Source: Gemmatimonadota bacterium
GTDB lineage: Bacteria > ARS69
Assembly (NCBI GenBank): GCA_021604925.1
Contig: BQJX01000195.1
Coordinates: 1-6,015, forward strand
Direction of reading: 5' to 3'
Length of the DNA stretch: 6,015 nucleotides
Both the position numbers and the translations under genes were made by a program. Under the pieces are notes generated by a model that made no database searches, was not told where the DNA came from, and worked only from the letters and a program-made list of their open reading frames with translations. Shown here piece by piece: positions 5,018-6,015 of the stretch (positions within the stretch are counted from its first letter, which is position 1; each line of letters begins with the position of its first letter).

Positions 5018-6015
5018 TTGCGGACCGTGGGGGAACTGGCCGAGGATCTGGCCGGAGTTCGCGTGATGCGCGGCGATCTCGCTGTCGTGGAGAAGGTCCG
5101 CGTGAACTCCGCGGACGTTCGGGCCGGGGACGTGTTCGTGGCGATCCCCGGAGCGAACGTGGACGGAGCCCGCTTTGTTCCGGACGCCATCGCGCGAGGC
5201 GCCGCGGCCATCGTGACCGCGCCCGGCGTGGAGCCGCCCGCCGGCCCCGCGTGGATCGTGGCCGATGATCTGCGACAGGCCGCGGCCCTCCTGTCGTCGC
5301 GCGCCTGGAATCATCCATCCACGCAACTCGACGCCGTGGGATTCACCGGAACCAACGGCAAGACGACGTCCGCGTTCCTGCTGGGAGCGATCGGGCGCGC
5401 GGCGGGCCGGAAGGTGGCCGTCCTGGGAACGCTGGGAGCGTACCTGCCGCAGGGGCGGGTGGCCCAGGAGCGCACCACGCCCGAAGCTCCGGAGTTGCAG
5501 GAGATGCTGGCGAACGCCGTGGATCAGGGCGCGAGCCTGGCGGCCATCGAGGTGTCGTCGCATGCGTTGGACCTGCGTCGCGTGGACGGCGTCTCGTTCG
5601 CCGCGGCGGCGTTTCTCAACCTGTCGCCCGAGCATCTGGACTGGCACAGGAACATGGAAGAGTACGGCGCGTCCAAGCGTCGTCTGTTTGCAGAGCTGCT
5701 CGCCGCCGGTCAGACCCCCGCAGGTCGACCGCGCGCGGCGATTCACAGAGTGGACCCGTGGGCGGGTCGCTTCCGGGATGTGGTGGAGACCGCGCTGTTC
5801 TTCGCGGTCGGGGATGAAGATGCGGAAGTGACCGCCCGCGGGCTCCGAATCGGACCGACGGGATCGGCGTTCGAACTGGTGACGCCGGAGGGTCGCGCGT
5901 CGGTGGAACTGGCGCTCCCCGGTCGCTACAACGTGGAGAACGCACTGGCGGCGGCTTCGGTGGCATGGGCGCTGGGCATCGATCCGGACACGATCGCGGC
6001 GGGACTGTCCGCGGC
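5018..6015 (+). CDS. murE: UDP-N-acetylmuramoyl-tripeptide synthetase MurE (5' part, runs off the right edge)
   Basis: MurE adds the third amino acid (meso-diaminopimelate or lysine) to UDP-MurNAc-L-Ala-D-Glu in the cytoplasm. From TTG 5018 the window shows 332 residues of a normal length near 490. Visible are GDVFVAIPG with DG (N-terminal UDP-binding domain); ATP P-loop G111-T-N-G-K115-T-T; R152-T-T-P-E-A; E178-V-S-S-H182-A-L-D; N201-L-S-P-E-H-L-D208; K220 in ASKRRLF (the position of the carbamylated lysine); and PGRYNVENALAA (301-312). SSHAL with TTPEA marks MurE rather than MurF. The motif that separates Dap from Lys enzymes (DNPR) lies beyond the edge, so the substrate cannot be read. The usual DSR near residue 30 is N30-S-A-D33. 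The start is uncertain: GTG 5003 or GTG 4982 would add 5 or 12 residues. The frame is the same as ftsI and open from the ftsI stop. Confidence 0.93.
   Translation, partial: MRTVGELAEDLAGVRVMRGDLAVVEKVRVNSADVRAGDVFVAIPGANVDGARFVPDAIARGAAAIVTAPGVEPPAGPAWIVADDLRQAAALLSSRAWNHPSTQLDAVGFTGTNGKTTSAFLLGAIGRAAGRKVAVLGTLGAYLPQGRVAQERTTPEAPELQEMLANAVDQGASLAAIEVSSHALDLRRVDGVSFAAAAFLNLSPEHLDWHRNMEEYGASKRRLFAELLAAGQTPAGRPRAAIHRVDPWAGRFRDVVETALFFAVGDEDAEVTARGLRIGPTGSAFELVTPEGRASVELALPGRYNVENALAAASVAWALGIDPDTIAAGLSA

Noticed and set aside
3452..5746. Very long minus-strand open frame opposite ftsI and murE
   Set aside because: The translation is Arg/His/Gly-rich with no recognisable domain. It mirrors the high third-position GC of the real + strand genes.

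Overview
The window is a stretch of high-GC bacterial chromosome with every supported gene on the + strand. Its right two thirds is the head of a canonical division and cell wall (dcw) cluster, in the order mraZ, rsmH (mraW), ftsL, ftsI, murE; murE runs off the right edge. The left third holds the 3' end of an unrecognised membrane-anchored protein gene and a gene for a secreted lipoprotein with two predicted beta-sandwich domains. The lipoprotein style (lipobox, then D-x-D and W/Y-rich beta repeats), GTG/TTG starts, strong AGGAG-type ribosome binding sites and high third-position GC would suit an uncultured Gram-negative lineage of the FCB/Eisenbacteria or Gemmatimonadota type. That placement is a low-confidence inference; no rRNA or marker comparison was possible.

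Layout: 1-403, partial gene of unknown function. 400-428, near-perfect sigma70-type promoter whose -35 box overlaps the stop codon of that gene. 481-1320, lipoprotein. 1321-1570, a 250-base non-coding gap with a possible intrinsic terminator, a weak promoter candidate and GTGGG repeats that match the known MraZ operator pattern. 1571-2038 mraZ, 2127-3071 rsmH, 3068-3415 ftsL (ATGA overlap with rsmH), 3437-4969 ftsI, about 5018 to the edge murE.

How the genes fit together: MraZ is the likely autorepressor of the cluster. RsmH methylates 16S rRNA and in E. coli antagonises MraZ. FtsL is the bitopic coiled-coil divisome subunit that helps activate FtsI, the septal transpeptidase. MurE makes the peptidoglycan precursor tripeptide. 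Gene order and short spacings point to one operon from mraZ onward, transcribed apart from the lipoprotein gene.

I found no mobile element, CRISPR array, RNA gene or clearly new system. The points most worth a second look are: an FtsI that seems to lack roughly 65-70 residues of its N-terminal pedestal domain; an atypical NSAD sequence where MurE normally has the uridine-binding DSR; the MraZ operator-like repeats; the strong promoter and cysteine-rich C-terminal half of the lipoprotein; and an eight-G run directly before the ftsI start codon.
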